Shown piece by piece: positions 1 to 10,115 of a stretch of DNA of 64,000 nucleotides. Each line of letters begins with the position of its first letter. Position 1 is the stretch's first letter. Location: positions 61,399 to 125,398 of the forward strand of contig JAJPHN010000013.1 of the NCBI GenBank assembly GCA_021325235.1, written 5' to 3'. Made by a program: the position numbers and the translations under genes. This DNA comes from Terriglobia bacterium (GTDB taxonomy: Bacteria > Acidobacteriota > Terriglobia > Bryobacterales > Bryobacteraceae). The notes beneath the pieces were generated by a model. It saw only the letters and a program-made list of their open reading frames with translations, did no database searches and had not been told where the DNA came from.

Positions 1-1
1 G

Positions 2-724
2 ATCCTCGAGGCGGAGGGCATTCGGATTCGCACCGGCGCGAACTGTCTGCGGCTCGAGCGCGATGGGAGTGGTGTCCGGGTGCATGTGAACTGTGCCTCC
101 GGCGAACCGGAAATTCGCGGCTCGCATGTGCTGCTCGCGATTGGCCGCCGGCCGAATACGGACGATCTCGGGCTTGATCGCGCCGGGGTTGAAACGGACG
201 AGCGCGGCTACATCCGCGTCAACGACCGGCTCGAGACAAACGTGGAGGGAATCTGGGCGCTGGGCGACTGCAACGGGCGCGGTGCTTTTACTCACACCTC
301 GTACAACGATTTCGAGATCGTGGCGGGCAATCTGCTCGACGACGAAACGCGGCGGGTGACCGATCGCATTCCCGCCTACGCGATTTACACTGACCCACCG
401 CTGGGCCGCGCGGGAATGACCGAACACGAAGTGCGCGCCGCGGGGCGACGTGCGCTAATCGGTACGCGCCCGATGTCGAAGGTGGGGCGGGCAGTGGAAA
501 AAGGCGAGTCGCAGGGTTTTATGAAGATCCTGGTGGACGCGGAATCGCAGCACATCCTGGGGGCCTCGATTCTGGGCGTGGGCGGCGACGAGGCGATCCA
601 CTGCATTCTCGACACCATGTATGCCGGGGCGCCCTTTGAAGTGCTCAAGCGGGCGGTGCACATCCACCCGACAGTTTGCGAGCTCATTCCGACCGTGCTG
701 GGCGAGCTCAAACCGTTGTCGTAG
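2..724 (+). CDS. Class I pyridine nucleotide-disulfide oxidoreductase, C-terminal part
   Basis: The gene enters from the left edge; the frame is open from base 2, so the N-terminus (FAD-binding fold and redox-active cysteine pair) is missing. Visible parts are the second FAD contact (ETNVEGIWALGDCNG) and the complete dimerisation domain, ending in HPTVCE. That His-x4-Glu dyad activates the thiolate in mercuric reductase, lipoamide dehydrogenase and glutathione reductase relatives. The ending HIHPTVCELIPTVLGEL resembles the RclA/mercuric-reductase-like branch more than lipoamide dehydrogenase, which usually ends soon after HAHPT. Substrate cannot be assigned without the N-terminus. It is probably a soluble cytoplasmic flavoenzyme. 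It ends 29 bp before the next gene on the same strand. Confidence 0.85.
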   Translation: MLEAEGIRIRTGANCLRLERDGSGVRVHVNCASGEPEIRGSHVLLAIGRRPNTDDLGLDRAGVETDERGYIRVNDRLETNVEGIWALGDCNGRGAFTHTSYNDFEIVAGNLLDDETRRVTDRIPAYAIYTDPPLGRAGMTEHEVRAAGRRALIGTRPMSKVGRAVEKGESQGFMKILVDAESQHILGASILGVGGDEAIHCILDTMYAGAPFEVLKRAVHIHPTVCELIPTVLGELKPLS

Positions 725-753
725 CGTACCCGCCGCGCTAACCTGAAGGTGCA

Positions 754-1179
754 ATGGAGTTACCCCAAGGCACTTTGCCGAATGGGCCGCAGGATGCACG
801 CGGGAGGCTGAAGGAAGTTCGCGACGTGCTGCTTGCGCTGCACAAAGCGTTGCTCGATTCGGAGCGAACCGCTTACGAGATCGTGCATGGCAAAGTCTCC
901 TCGCCGAGCGCTTTTCTCCAGCTATTGATCAACGACGCGCGCTTTGCGTGGCTGCGGCCGATTACGACGCTGCTGGTGCAGATCGACGAAACACTGGCGG
1001 CGAAGAACCCGCCGGCAGAGGAAAAAGATTTCGAGCAGCTGATCACTGACACACGCGCCTTGCTGTCGCCTTCACGCGAAGCGAACGGCTTTTGGAAGCA
1101 TTACGAGACAGCGGTCGAGCGCGATCCGGGCGTTGCGGTGTACCACGACGATCTGACCCGGCGATTGGGCGGTCTATAG
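754..1179 (+). CDS. Conserved-looking helical protein of unknown function
   Basis: 141 residues starting at ATG 754, shortly after the flavin reductase gene and in the same direction. No signal peptide or membrane segment is apparent. The sequence is rich in Leu, Ala and Glu with a predicted all-helical pattern. A hydrophobic central stretch (FLQLLINDARFAWLRPITTLLVQI, residues about 54-77) is followed by a charged tail. I recognise no catalytic motif. Regular codon use and a good operon position support a real gene. The flavin reductase neighbour does not define its role. Confidence 0.7.
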   Translation: MELPQGTLPNGPQDARGRLKEVRDVLLALHKALLDSERTAYEIVHGKVSSPSAFLQLLINDARFAWLRPITTLLVQIDETLAAKNPPAEEKDFEQLITDTRALLSPSREANGFWKHYETAVERDPGVAVYHDDLTRRLGGL

Positions 1180-1214
1180 CGTTCCATTGACGTTTTCGGC
1201 TATGCTGTTTCGCA

Positions 1215-2390
1215 ATGCCGGAGCAGCCTTCCTATACGCCCATTCTGGATCTGGAAAGCGAACCGCCTGCGCTACGCAAGCCGAGTCTCTGGTTCAGGCT
1301 CATATTGTGGCTCGTTTGCGTGGCGATCGGGACTGGAATCGGCTACGGGGAAGATCATAAGATTTTCGGTAAGTGGCCGGCTCTCAATCCGCTTCTTTTC
1401 TTCGTGGGTTTGTACCTTTCGCTTGCGGTGCATGAAGCGGGCCATCTAATCGCAGGAGCATTTGCCGGACTTGAGTTGGGCGGCATCAAAGTGGGTCCGG
1501 TGCTGCTCATCAAGCTTTCCGGACGCTGGGTATTCCGTCTGGAATGGCGAACTTTCGGCGGCGGCTTCTATCTACCGCATGTCTCGTCAGAACAGCTGAG
1601 CCGTACCCGGGCAGCTGCCATGATTGCCGGCGGGCCGCTTGCGAATCTACTTCTTGCGATCGGGTGTCTGTCTCTCGCCCGCAACTCCGCAGGCCTCACC
1701 GCAACGGCAACGGGCTCGCTTTTCTGGACCTCGCTTCTACTCTTCGTTGGGTCGATCGTTCCATACCGCAGCGGCATTACGCGCTCCGATGGCGCGCGGC
1801 TGCTGCAGATTCTTTTCGATCCCGAGCAAGCGCGCACCTGGTTCGCGCTGCTCGCCGTGCAGACGGAAAATGCGCAGGGCGTGCGTCCACGCGATTGGAA
1901 TGCCGACCTCTGCACGATCGCTTTCCGCGCAAATGCAGATACGCCGGAGTACGCGTACCGGCAGTATCTGGCGAGTTACCGGGCACTGGATCAAGGCTCA
2001 GAAGAGTCGTTTTTGACACATCTGGAAAACGCGCTTGCGGCATCGAGCAAATGCGGGAAAGCCTTCCGGCACTGTCTTTTTCTGGAAGCGGCTTCGGCTT
2101 CGGCCAGTCTGCGAAATCGCGCTGCACAGGCCGCGAGCTGGTATCAACGCGCCTGTGCGATACGGAAACCGGAACTCGCCGCACCGGTCGAGGCCGCTAT
2201 TGCGATGGCCGAAGGACGCTACGGGGATGCGATCCCACTCTGGCGAGCCGCGAAAGCCTATGTCGAACGGCGAGAACTCGACCACGGCATGACCCGGCTC
2301 GCCAGAGAGAAATGGGCAGAACGGGAAGCGATCTGCATTCGCGCATTGCAGCAGCCGGTTCAAGAAGTCGCACTCGGAACTCAGCGATAA
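1215..2390 (+). CDS. M50-type membrane metalloprotease with helical C-terminal tail
   Basis: 391 residues. A first membrane helix lies near residues 27-44. A second, at about 58-80, carries the zinc-binding HEAGH motif (residues 73-77) in the context SLAVHEAGHLIAG. A third contains GGPLANLLLA, typical of the M50 (site-2 protease) core. A fourth is followed by SDGARLL, matching the third zinc ligand Asp in the usual DG motif. Residues about 215-391 form a soluble helical region resembling TPR-like repeats (Ala-rich, WYQRA, WRAAK). M50 enzymes cut membrane-embedded substrates such as anti-sigma factors; the target here is unknown. The stop codon lies inside the 3' end of the convergent acyl-CoA dehydrogenase gene, a 10-bp overlap. 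Confidence 0.82.
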   Translation: MPEQPSYTPILDLESEPPALRKPSLWFRLILWLVCVAIGTGIGYGEDHKIFGKWPALNPLLFFVGLYLSLAVHEAGHLIAGAFAGLELGGIKVGPVLLIKLSGRWVFRLEWRTFGGGFYLPHVSSEQLSRTRAAAMIAGGPLANLLLAIGCLSLARNSAGLTATATGSLFWTSLLLFVGSIVPYRSGITRSDGARLLQILFDPEQARTWFALLAVQTENAQGVRPRDWNADLCTIAFRANADTPEYAYRQYLASYRALDQGSEESFLTHLENALAASSKCGKAFRHCLFLEAASASASLRNRAAQAASWYQRACAIRKPELAAPVEAAIAMAEGRYGDAIPLWRAAKAYVERRELDHGMTRLAREKWAEREAICIRALQQPVQEVALGTQR

Positions 2391-3550
2391 GCCGGAATGC
2401 CCGTCACGCGTTCTCCGATGACGAGCGTATGAATGTGGTCGGTACCCTCGTAGGTCTTCACCGTTTCGAGATTGCACATGTGGCGCATGATTGGATATTC
2501 GTCCATGATGCCGTTGGCGCCGAGCAGATCGCGGCTTAAACGCGCGCACTCGAGCGCCATCGCGACGTTGTTGCGCTTGAGCATCGAAATGTGCGCGGCT
2601 TCCACCTTGCCGGCGTCCTTCAATTTCGCCACTTGTAAAGCCAGCAGCTGCGCTTTAGTGATTTCGGTGATCATCCAAGCCAGCTTTTCCTGCACGAGCT
2701 GATGCGAAGCGATCGGCCGCTCGTCAAACTGCTTGCGCGAAAGGGTGTAGGCGCGTGCGGTTTCGAAGCAGTCCATGGCGGCTCCAATAACGCCCCAGCC
2801 GATCCCGAAGCGCGCCTGAGATAAACAACTCAGCGCTGCTTTCAGACCTTTGGCGCAGGGGAGCTGATTCTCTTCCGGAATCTCGCAATCGGCGAAATGC
2901 AGGCTCGATGTCACGGAAGCGCGCATCGAGAGTTTGCCGTGGATATCACTGGCCGAGTAACCGCGCGTGCCGCGTTCCACCAGAAATCCGCGAATGCCCT
3001 CCGGCGTGCGCGCCCACACGACGGCCACATCGGCTACTGAGCCGTTTGTGATCCAGGTCTTCTCACCGTTTAGAACCCAGTTCGCTCCGCGCTTTTCAGC
3101 AGTGGTCCGCATGCCCGAAGGATTTGAGCCAAAGCCCGGCTCCGTAAGACCGAAACAGCCGATCGCCTCGCCCGATTGCAGCTTCGGCAGCCAGCGCTGC
3201 TTTTGCTCTTCCGAACCGAACGTGTGGATCGGATACATCACCAGCGCGCCCTGCACGCTCACAAAGCTGCGCAGGCCCGAATCGCCGCGCTCGATTTCCT
3301 GCATGATCAGGCCGTACTCGATGTTGTTCATGCCGGCGCAGCCGTAGCCTTCGAGATTGGCGCCGAAAAAACCGAGCTCTCCCATGTCGCGAATCAGCTG
3401 TTTGGGGAACGCCGCGTTGTTGTAGGCTTCGCGAATGATCGGGATGACGCGATCGTCGACGAACTGCCGCGCGGTCTGTCGAACCATCAGCTCCTGCTCG
3501 CTCAACAGAGAATCGAACTGCAGGTAATCGACACCGGGGAAACGCGCCAT
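2381..3550 (-). CDS. gcdH: Acyl-CoA dehydrogenase, glutaryl-CoA dehydrogenase-like
   Basis: 389 residues, the full length of the family. It has the acyl-CoA dehydrogenase FAD/acyl-CoA signatures (CFGLTEPGFGSNPSGMRTTA, then WITNG) and ends YEGTDHIHTLVIGERVTG. Glu368 of YEGT is the expected catalytic base. The C-terminal pattern is closer to glutaryl-CoA dehydrogenase, which oxidises and decarboxylates glutaryl-CoA to crotonyl-CoA in lysine/tryptophan breakdown, than to short-chain acyl-CoA dehydrogenases. I infer that subfamily from the ending and the length. No other degradation gene lies nearby. It is divergent from the M24 peptidase gene, with 59 bp between the starts, and overlaps the M50 gene tail-to-tail. 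Confidence 0.85.
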   Translation of the reverse strand: MARFPGVDYLQFDSLLSEQELMVRQTARQFVDDRVIPIIREAYNNAAFPKQLIRDMGELGFFGANLEGYGCAGMNNIEYGLIMQEIERGDSGLRSFVSVQGALVMYPIHTFGSEEQKQRWLPKLQSGEAIGCFGLTEPGFGSNPSGMRTTAEKRGANWVLNGEKTWITNGSVADVAVVWARTPEGIRGFLVERGTRGYSASDIHGKLSMRASVTSSLHFADCEIPEENQLPCAKGLKAALSCLSQARFGIGWGVIGAAMDCFETARAYTLSRKQFDERPIASHQLVQEKLAWMITEITKAQLLALQVAKLKDAGKVEAAHISMLKRNNVAMALECARLSRDLLGANGIMDEYPIMRHMCNLETVKTYEGTDHIHTLVIGERVTGIPAYR

Positions 3551-3609
3551 AGATGCTCCAGTTCCACTCTAACGCCCTACCGGTAGTGCGCAGCTAGACT
3601 CAATAGTGC

Positions 3610-4893
3610 ATGAAAGCCGCCCTGCTTTGCCTTTTCGCCGCTTTGCAGCTCAGCGCCATTTCGCCGGAATTTGCGCAGCGCCGGGATAAGATCCGCGCCT
3701 CGATTCCAAACGGCGTGCTCGTTCTCTTCGGGGCTAAGGAAAGCGAAGATCTGCACGAAGGTTTTTTTCAGGAGACGAATTTCCTTTACCTGACGGGCTG
3801 GGAGGAGCCTGGCGCAATTCTTGTGATCACTCCGGCGCCGGAGAAGGACGAGCCCGGCTATGAAGCGCGCACACAAGCACCGCGCGAAATTCTGTTTCTG
3901 CCGCAGCGTGTTCCTGCGCAGGAAAAGTGGACGGGCCGCAAGCTGGGGCCTTCGGATCCAAGCGCGCGCGAAGCAACGGGATTCGCCGATGTGCTGCCCG
4001 CCGAACAATTCGAAGCGCAACTGCGCCGGCTGCTCGAGATCTACCCCGATTTGTACGCGCTGAAAGGCGATCCGGCAGCAGGCGTTTTATCGACAATCGC
4101 ACCGCTGCGGACCATAAAAGATGCCACGATGCCGATTGCGCATCTGCGTATGCAGAAATCGGCTTCGGAAATCGCAGCGATACAGAAGGCGACGGATGCC
4201 TCCATTGATGCCCACCGGGCTGCCTGGCGTGCGATTGCGCCGGGCAAATATGAATACCAGATCGCGGCCGTGATGGTGGGCACATATTTAGGCGAAGGCT
4301 GCCGGCGCAGCGCCTACGCGCCGATCGTGGGATCGGGACCGAACTCGACTACGCTGCACTATTCCCGCAATTCGCGCCGTATGGATGCGGGCGAAGTGGT
4401 GGTGATGGATGTGGCCGGCGAATGCGATGACTACGCCAGCGATATCACACGGACGATACCGGTGAACGGCAAGTTCAGCGGGCGTCAGCGCGAAATCTAC
4501 GATGTCGTCTTAGGCGCGCAGAAAGCCGCGATTGCGGCGGTTAAACCCGGCATGACGCTGGGCCGGACGACGCCCGACAGCCTCTACAAGATCGCCTACG
4601 ACTACATCAACACGCATGGCAAAGACCTGCATGGCCAGCCGCTTGGAAAGTATTTCACCCATGGCCTTTCGCATGATGTGGGCCTGGATGTGCACGATGC
4701 GGCCGATTACAACCAGCCGCTCAAAGCCGGCATGGTGATTACGGTTGAGCCGGGAGTTTACATTCCGGAAGAAAACCTCGGTGTGCGTATCGAAGATGTC
4801 GTGCTCGTGACCGAAAACGGCGCAAAGGTGCTCAGCGAAGCGCTGCCGAAGGATCCGGACGCGATCGAGAAAGCACTCGCCCAACGTAAGTAG
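3610..4893 (+). CDS. pepP: Secreted M24 aminopeptidase P (Xaa-Pro aminopeptidase)
   Basis: 427 residues. A short hydrophobic N-terminus (about 1-17) suggests export. An AMP_N-type N-terminal domain (FAQRRDKIRA, LFGAKESED, NFLYLTGWEEPGA) is followed by the pita-bread catalytic domain. The five expected dinuclear-metal ligands are present: Asp267, Asp278, His355 (HGLSHDVGLDVHD), Glu380 (VEPGVYIP) and Glu395 (RIED). It should remove an N-terminal residue before proline. It starts at ATG 3610 and is followed 9 bp later by the TPR glycosyltransferase gene, so the two are probably cotranscribed. Prolidase is the nearest alternative, but the AMP_N domain and length favour aminopeptidase P. Confidence 0.88.
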   Translation: MKAALLCLFAALQLSAISPEFAQRRDKIRASIPNGVLVLFGAKESEDLHEGFFQETNFLYLTGWEEPGAILVITPAPEKDEPGYEARTQAPREILFLPQRVPAQEKWTGRKLGPSDPSAREATGFADVLPAEQFEAQLRRLLEIYPDLYALKGDPAAGVLSTIAPLRTIKDATMPIAHLRMQKSASEIAAIQKATDASIDAHRAAWRAIAPGKYEYQIAAVMVGTYLGEGCRRSAYAPIVGSGPNSTTLHYSRNSRRMDAGEVVVMDVAGECDDYASDITRTIPVNGKFSGRQREIYDVVLGAQKAAIAAVKPGMTLGRTTPDSLYKIAYDYINTHGKDLHGQPLGKYFTHGLSHDVGLDVHDAADYNQPLKAGMVITVEPGVYIPEENLGVRIEDVVLVTENGAKVLSEALPKDPDAIEKALAQRK

Positions 4894-4902
4894 ATCGCAA
4901 TC

Positions 4903-6750
4903 ATGATCGCCGAAACGCGCTGCTTATCGCTGGTACGGCTTTTACGCGCGGGCGAGATCGAAAAAGCATCGCGCGCTCTCCATCCTGAACCTGCGAATGC
5001 GGAAGACTGGCGCGCAGCCGGTATCTTCAACGCCTGGCGCCACGACTGGCAATCGTCGCAGACGGCTTTTCAGCGTGCGCTCGATTTTGAAGAGCCGAAT
5101 GCCGAATGGTGGTGCGATGTTGGACTCGCGCTGATCGGATCGGGCGCTGCCGAAGAAGCGCTTAACGCGCTCGAAAAATCACTTGCTCTCGAGGAAAGCG
5201 CGCGCGCCCTGGTGCATATGGGCGAAGCTTTCGAGATTCTTTCGCGGGATGAGGAATCGTACGCTCGCTTCAAGCGCGCGGCAAAGCTGGAACCGGATTG
5301 CGCCGACGCAGTAGAAGGACTGGTGCGCGCCGCCTGCAAGCTCGGTTGGGATGAAGAGGCGCTGCAGCACGCCAAACGCGCCGCGCGGCTACGGCGCTTC
5401 GATGCGCGCTCGCTGCAGGTCGTGGCCGACATGCAGTTCTACTCGGCACAGCTCGAGAGCTGCCTGCGCACCTACCGCCGCGCTCTCCGCGCCGATCCCG
5501 ATTCGCCCGGCATTTACTCGGCTTACCTGTTCGCGACGATCCACGATCCACGCCAGACGCCGCAATCGCTGCGCGAAGTGCACAAAGACTGGTTTCGGCG
5601 GCATCCAGCCAAGCGCGACGGATTTGAATTTCGCGGCACGCCGCATAAAAAGCCGCGCGTTGGATACTTCTCGATTGAGTTTCGCTCCTCACCCACTGAG
5701 TATTTCCTTCTGCCGCTTCTCGAGACTCACGACCGCCAAGAATTCGAGATTTACTGCTACAACTTTTCCCGCCGTACCGACTCCGTTACCGAACGATATG
5801 AACAGGCCGCGAGTTGCTGGCGCGATATCAGCGCCGCCGGCGAGGACGAAATCCTGCGCACAATCCGCGAAGATGAGATCGACGTGCTGGTGGACACCTC
5901 CGGCCACTTCGCACCGCGCATGCAGCCGGTTTTCGCGCGGCGCGCGGCTCCGGTACAGGTGCTGCTGCCGATCTATCCGGCTTCGACAGGCTGCCCGAAG
6001 ATCGATTACGTTATCAGCGACCGCTGGACCACGCCCGATAGCGAATCAGAGACCCAATACGTCGAGCAAGTCTGCCGGCTCGCATCGGGCTACATTGTCT
6101 ACGCGCCTCCTCCGAATGCGCCGCCGGTGAACGGCCTGCCGGCTGCTGAGAACGGCTACGTGACGTTCGGGCTTTTCCAACGCCCGGCGAAATTCAATTC
6201 CGCTCTCTGGCTCGCGATTGCACGCATCCTCGAGCAAACACCGCAGTCGCGGCTGCTGGTACATCACGGCACGCGCGATCTGGATGACCCTGAAAAATTC
6301 ATGCGGCGCACGATACGGAGTACGTTCGCGCAACACGGCATTGCATCCGAACGCATCGAGTTCGCCGGGCGGCGCGAGTTGCGCGAGCACCTGGAAACGG
6401 TCGCGCGCTGCGATATTGCGCTCGACACGTTTCCCTACAGCGGCCATACGACGACCGGCGACGCGCTTTGGATGGGCGTGCCGGTTGTGACGCTGGCCGG
6501 ACACACGCACGCGAGCCGCGTGAGTACCGGCTTCCTCTCACGGCTTGGTCTGGAGGACTGGGTGGCGGATTCGTTAGACGACTATGTTGGGCTGGCCGCT
6601 TCGAAGGCGCGCGATCCGGAAGCGCTCGCCGCTCTTCGCGCCGGTCTGCGCAGGCGCATGAGCGAATCCTCGATCTGCAAAGCGCGCTTGGTCACGCGCG
6701 AACTCGAAGCCGCCTACCGCCAGATGATCGAACGCATTCGGGCATTGTAA
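4903..6750 (+). CDS. TPR protein with GT41 (O-GlcNAc transferase-like) domain
   Basis: 615 residues. Residues about 1-210 are TPR repeats (for example ALNALEKSLALEESARALVH). Residues about 245-610 match the GT41/SPINDLY fold: RVGYFSIEFRSSP, VLVDTSGHFAPRMQPVFARR, LPIYPASTG, YVTFGLFQRPAKFN, then RCDIALDTFPYSGHTTTGDALWMGVPVVTL, a UDP-sugar binding segment characteristic of the family. The family transfers GlcNAc or a related sugar to Ser/Thr of proteins. The acceptor is unknown; TPRs usually select it. There is no signal peptide, so it is probably cytoplasmic. It starts at ATG 4903, 9 bp after the peptidase gene. Confidence 0.85.
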   Translation: MIAETRCLSLVRLLRAGEIEKASRALHPEPANAEDWRAAGIFNAWRHDWQSSQTAFQRALDFEEPNAEWWCDVGLALIGSGAAEEALNALEKSLALEESARALVHMGEAFEILSRDEESYARFKRAAKLEPDCADAVEGLVRAACKLGWDEEALQHAKRAARLRRFDARSLQVVADMQFYSAQLESCLRTYRRALRADPDSPGIYSAYLFATIHDPRQTPQSLREVHKDWFRRHPAKRDGFEFRGTPHKKPRVGYFSIEFRSSPTEYFLLPLLETHDRQEFEIYCYNFSRRTDSVTERYEQAASCWRDISAAGEDEILRTIREDEIDVLVDTSGHFAPRMQPVFARRAAPVQVLLPIYPASTGCPKIDYVISDRWTTPDSESETQYVEQVCRLASGYIVYAPPPNAPPVNGLPAAENGYVTFGLFQRPAKFNSALWLAIARILEQTPQSRLLVHHGTRDLDDPEKFMRRTIRSTFAQHGIASERIEFAGRRELREHLETVARCDIALDTFPYSGHTTTGDALWMGVPVVTLAGHTHASRVSTGFLSRLGLEDWVADSLDDYVGLAASKARDPEALAALRAGLRRRMSESSICKARLVTRELEAAYRQMIERIRAL

Positions 6751-6810
6751 ATCGGCACGAAGGCGCGGCAAGAAAGCCAAAATAGCCGGTTTCGCTACCA
6801 TGAAATATCC

Positions 6811-9624
6811 ATGAGCGCGACCTCCGTTGACCTGAAAAAGACGGTCAACCTGCCCAAGACTGACTTCTCGATGAAGGCGAATCTGCCCACGTCAGAGCCG
6901 AAAACCCTGGCGTACTGGGAGGAGACGGATCTGTATCGCCGGATTCGCGAGTCGCGCGCCGGCCGGCCGATGTACGTGCTCCACGACGGACCGCCCTACG
7001 CGAACGGCAATATCCATCTCGGCACGGCCTTCAACAAAATTCTCAAAGACTTTATCGTCAAATCGAAGAACATGGCCGGCTTCGATGCGCCGTATGTGCC
7101 GGGCTGGGACTGTCACGGCCTGCCGATCGAGATCAAAGTGGATGCGCAGCTCGGCAAACGCAAAGCCTCGATGAGCGCCGCGCAGATTCGCGCCGAGTGT
7201 CGCGCCTACGCCGCGAAATTTGTCGATATTCATCGCCGCGAGTTCAAGCGCCTGGGCGTCTTCGGCCGCTGGGACGATCCGTATCTCACCGTGAGCGCCG
7301 AGTACGAGGCCGTGATCGCGCAGGCGTTTGTCGATTTTCTGCACGGCGGCTATGTTTACAAAGGCCTAAAGCCGGTGCACTGGTGCATTCACGATCAAAC
7401 CGCGCTCGCCGAGGCTGAAGTCGAATACGAAAATCACACCAGCCCAACGATCTACGTGCGGTTTCCGCTGGCATCGGATCCAGCCGTCCTCGATCCCGCA
7501 CTGGCCGGCCGCAAAGTGTACGTCCTGATCTGGACCACTACGCCCTGGACGATTCCCGCCAATCTCGCCGTCTGCTTCAATCCGCGTTTTGAATATGTCG
7601 CGGTCGATACACCTCAGGGCGTGGCGATTGTGGCCGAAGGTCTGCTGCCGCAGGTGGCCGAGACGCTCGGCTGGGATCGCACCGTCCTAGCGCGCTTTCC
7701 CGGAACGAAGCTCGAACGCGCTGTTTTCCGCCATCCGTTTATCGAGCGCGATTCGCTCGGCATTCTGGGCGATCACGTGACGCTTGAACAAGGTACCGGT
7801 GCGGTTCACACGGCGCCCGGTCACGGGCAGGAAGATTTCGTCGTGTGCCAGCGCTACGGCATCCCGGTGTATTGCCCGGTGGATTCGTCGGGCCGCATGT
7901 TTCAAGCCGAAGGCGCGGAAGGACAATTGCCGGCGGAGCTACTCGGCAAGACGGTCTGGGAAGCGAATCCGATTGTTGTGAAGCTGCTCGAGCAGCATGG
8001 CGCGCTGGCATCGCAGGCGCGCTTCGAACACAGCTATCCCCACTGCTGGCGCTGCCACAACGCAGTCATTTTTCGCGCTACCGAGCAGTGGTTCATCGGC
8101 ATGGATCGCGAGCAGTTGCGCGCGCGCACGCTCCAAGCCATCAAAACCGTCAAGTGGTTCCCGAGCTGGGGCGAAGAGCGCATGACCAACATGATCGCCA
8201 TGCGGCCGGACTGGTGCATTTCGCGCCAGCGCGTCTGGGGCGTGCCGATCATCGTCTTCTATTGCGAAAATTGCGGAGAGCCATTCACGGAAAAGAGTGT
8301 GCTCGAGCGCATCGTCGGCGAGTTTCGTCTTTCCACGGCCGATATCTGGTACGCAAAATCGGCAGCCGAGTTGATCGGTCCCGGCCATCAATGCACAAAA
8401 TGCGGCGCAACTTGTTTCCGCAAGGAAACCGACATCCTGGACGTCTGGTTCGATTCGGGCTCGAGCCATCTGGCGGTTCTCAATCCGGAGAACAAGCTGC
8501 CCTGGCCGTCGGATATGTATCTGGAAGGCGGAGATCAGTACCGCGGCTGGTTCCATAGCTCACTGCTGATCGGGGTCGCGCTGCGGAATCAATCGCCGTA
8601 TCGCGAATGCGCCACGCATGGCTGGACGCTCGATGCGCAGGGCCGCGCCATGTCGAAATCGATCGGCAACACGATTGAGCCGGAAGAGATCGTCAGCAAG
8701 AAGGGCGCCGATATCCTGCGCCTCTGGGTTTCATCTGTCGATTTCACCGAAGATGTGCGCCTTTCGGACACGATTCTCGAGCGCCTTTCGGAAGCCTATC
8801 GAAAACTGCGCAACACGTTTCGCTGGATGCTCGGCAATCTCGGCACGTTTGATCCCGCGCAGGATGCGCTCGCGCCCGAAAAGCTCAATGGCATCGATGC
8901 CTGGATCCTCGTCCGCGCCGAAGCTCTGGTGGCGCGCTGCCTGGAGTGGTACGGGCAGTATGCGTTCCACAAGGTGTATCGCGCTGTTTACGATTTCGCC
9001 ACCACCGATCTGAGCGCCATCTACTTCGACGTGGTGAAGGATCGTCTCTACACCGCCGCGCCAAATTCACCGGCGCGCCGCAGTACGCAGACTGCGCTTC
9101 ATCGCCTCAATCTGGCGCTGGTTCGTCTGCTTGCGCCGATTCTTTCCTTCACCTGTGAAGAGGTCTGGAAACATACCAGGTCGGGCGCAACGGCAGAAAG
9201 CGTGCACATCAGTCTGTTTCCCGAACCCGCTGAGCTGACCGCCGGTTTAACCAGCAAACAGCGTGAAGCGGCAGCCGATTGGGAGAGCCTGCGCGGCGTG
9301 CGCGACGATGTTTTTAAAGCTCTCGATACGGCTCGCGAAGATAAGGTGATCGGCTCCGGGCTGGAAGCTGCTGTTCTGCTGAAAGCGCCGCCCGAGCTTA
9401 AGCCGCTGCTCGACAAATATGCGAGCGAGCTGCCGGCGTGGTTCATCGTTTCGCAGGTCGGGCTCGAATCCGCCGAGGGCGACACTCTGGTGGTCGAAAT
9501 CGATCGCGCGCGCGGCGATAAATGCGAGCGCTGCTGGAAATTTACGACCGATGTCGGCTCGGACGATAGCTTCCCGACCGTTTGCGCCGCCTGCGCCGCC
9601 GTGCTGCGAGAGTTGTTCGGCTAG
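6811..9624 (+). CDS. ileS: Isoleucyl-tRNA synthetase
   Basis: 937 residues, normal for the bacterial enzyme. It charges tRNA-Ile with isoleucine and edits valine. The class I signature HIGH appears as GNIHLG near residues 66-71, after HDGPPYANG. The KMSKS loop is MSKSIGN at residues 614-620. The CP1 editing region is between them ([14 protein letters not shown]). Cys pairs CENCGEP and CTKCGATC lie in the middle, and a C-terminal zinc knuckle CERC...CAAC closes the protein. The stop TAG overlaps the GTG start of lspA by one base, so translational coupling with the lipoprotein genes is likely. Confidence 0.97.
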   Translation: MSATSVDLKKTVNLPKTDFSMKANLPTSEPKTLAYWEETDLYRRIRESRAGRPMYVLHDGPPYANGNIHLGTAFNKILKDFIVKSKNMAGFDAPYVPGWDCHGLPIEIKVDAQLGKRKASMSAAQIRAECRAYAAKFVDIHRREFKRLGVFGRWDDPYLTVSAEYEAVIAQAFVDFLHGGYVYKGLKPVHWCIHDQTALAEAEVEYENHTSPTIYVRFPLASDPAVLDPALAGRKVYVLIWTTTPWTIPANLAVCFNPRFEYVAVDTPQGVAIVAEGLLPQVAETLGWDRTVLARFPGTKLERAVFRHPFIERDSLGILGDHVTLEQGTGAVHTAPGHGQEDFVVCQRYGIPVYCPVDSSGRMFQAEGAEGQLPAELLGKTVWEANPIVVKLLEQHGALASQARFEHSYPHCWRCHNAVIFRATEQWFIGMDREQLRARTLQAIKTVKWFPSWGEERMTNMIAMRPDWCISRQRVWGVPIIVFYCENCGEPFTEKSVLERIVGEFRLSTADIWYAKSAAELIGPGHQCTKCGATCFRKETDILDVWFDSGSSHLAVLNPENKLPWPSDMYLEGGDQYRGWFHSSLLIGVALRNQSPYRECATHGWTLDAQGRAMSKSIGNTIEPEEIVSKKGADILRLWVSSVDFTEDVRLSDTILERLSEAYRKLRNTFRWMLGNLGTFDPAQDALAPEKLNGIDAWILVRAEALVARCLEWYGQYAFHKVYRAVYDFATTDLSAIYFDVVKDRLYTAAPNSPARRSTQTALHRLNLALVRLLAPILSFTCEEVWKHTRSGATAESVHISLFPEPAELTAGLTSKQREAAADWESLRGVRDDVFKALDTAREDKVIGSGLEAAVLLKAPPELKPLLDKYASELPAWFIVSQVGLESAEGDTLVVEIDRARGDKCERCWKFTTDVGSDDSFPTVCAACAAVLRELFG

Positions 9625-10112
9625 TGGCGCCATCCCGCCGTTGGTTTCCGTTCCTGCTTTCGCTGCTCATCATCGCGGCCGACCGCTGGTCGAAGATCGC
9701 CATTAGGCATTCGCTCAGCGCCTTCGACCAGATCTCGATTATTCCGGGCTGGCTGCGCATCATTCACACCGAGAATCCCGGCGCGGCTTTTGGAATTCTG
9801 GCCGAAGGCAACCAATGGCTGCGCAGCGGCATCTTAATAGGTGTATCCACGCTGGTGCTGATCTTTGTCGTTTCGGCGCTCTGGCGAGCCGGCAGCGGTT
9901 TCCAGAGTCCGCTGGCGCGAGCTGCTCTCGGACTGGTGCTGGGCGGCGCCGCCGGGAACCTTTACGATCGAATCGTACACGGCACCGTAACGGATTTCAT
10001 CGAGGTGTATCACGGCTCCTGGTCGTTTCCGGATTTCAACGTCGCCGATAGCGCGATTACGGTCGGTGCCATCCTATTAGTGCTGGAACTGATTCATCCG
10101 CGCCGCCGTTAG
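9624..10112 (+). CDS. lspA: Lipoprotein signal peptidase (signal peptidase II)
   Basis: 162 residues from a GTG at 9624 that overlaps the ileS stop (TAGTG). A start at 9582 would add 14 Arg-rich residues encoded inside ileS and is unlikely. There are four predicted membrane helices. The family motifs are ENPGAAFG and, in the third to fourth helix region, GGAAGNLYDRI plus FPDFNVADSAI. The two Asp residues of NLYDR and NVADS are the catalytic aspartates. It cleaves the signal peptide of diacylglyceryl-modified prolipoproteins in the inner membrane. Adjacent lgt supplies the preceding step. Confidence 0.95.
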   Translation: MAPSRRWFPFLLSLLIIAADRWSKIAIRHSLSAFDQISIIPGWLRIIHTENPGAAFGILAEGNQWLRSGILIGVSTLVLIFVVSALWRAGSGFQSPLARAALGLVLGGAAGNLYDRIVHGTVTDFIEVYHGSWSFPDFNVADSAITVGAILLVLELIHPRRR

Positions 10113-10115
10113 TTC

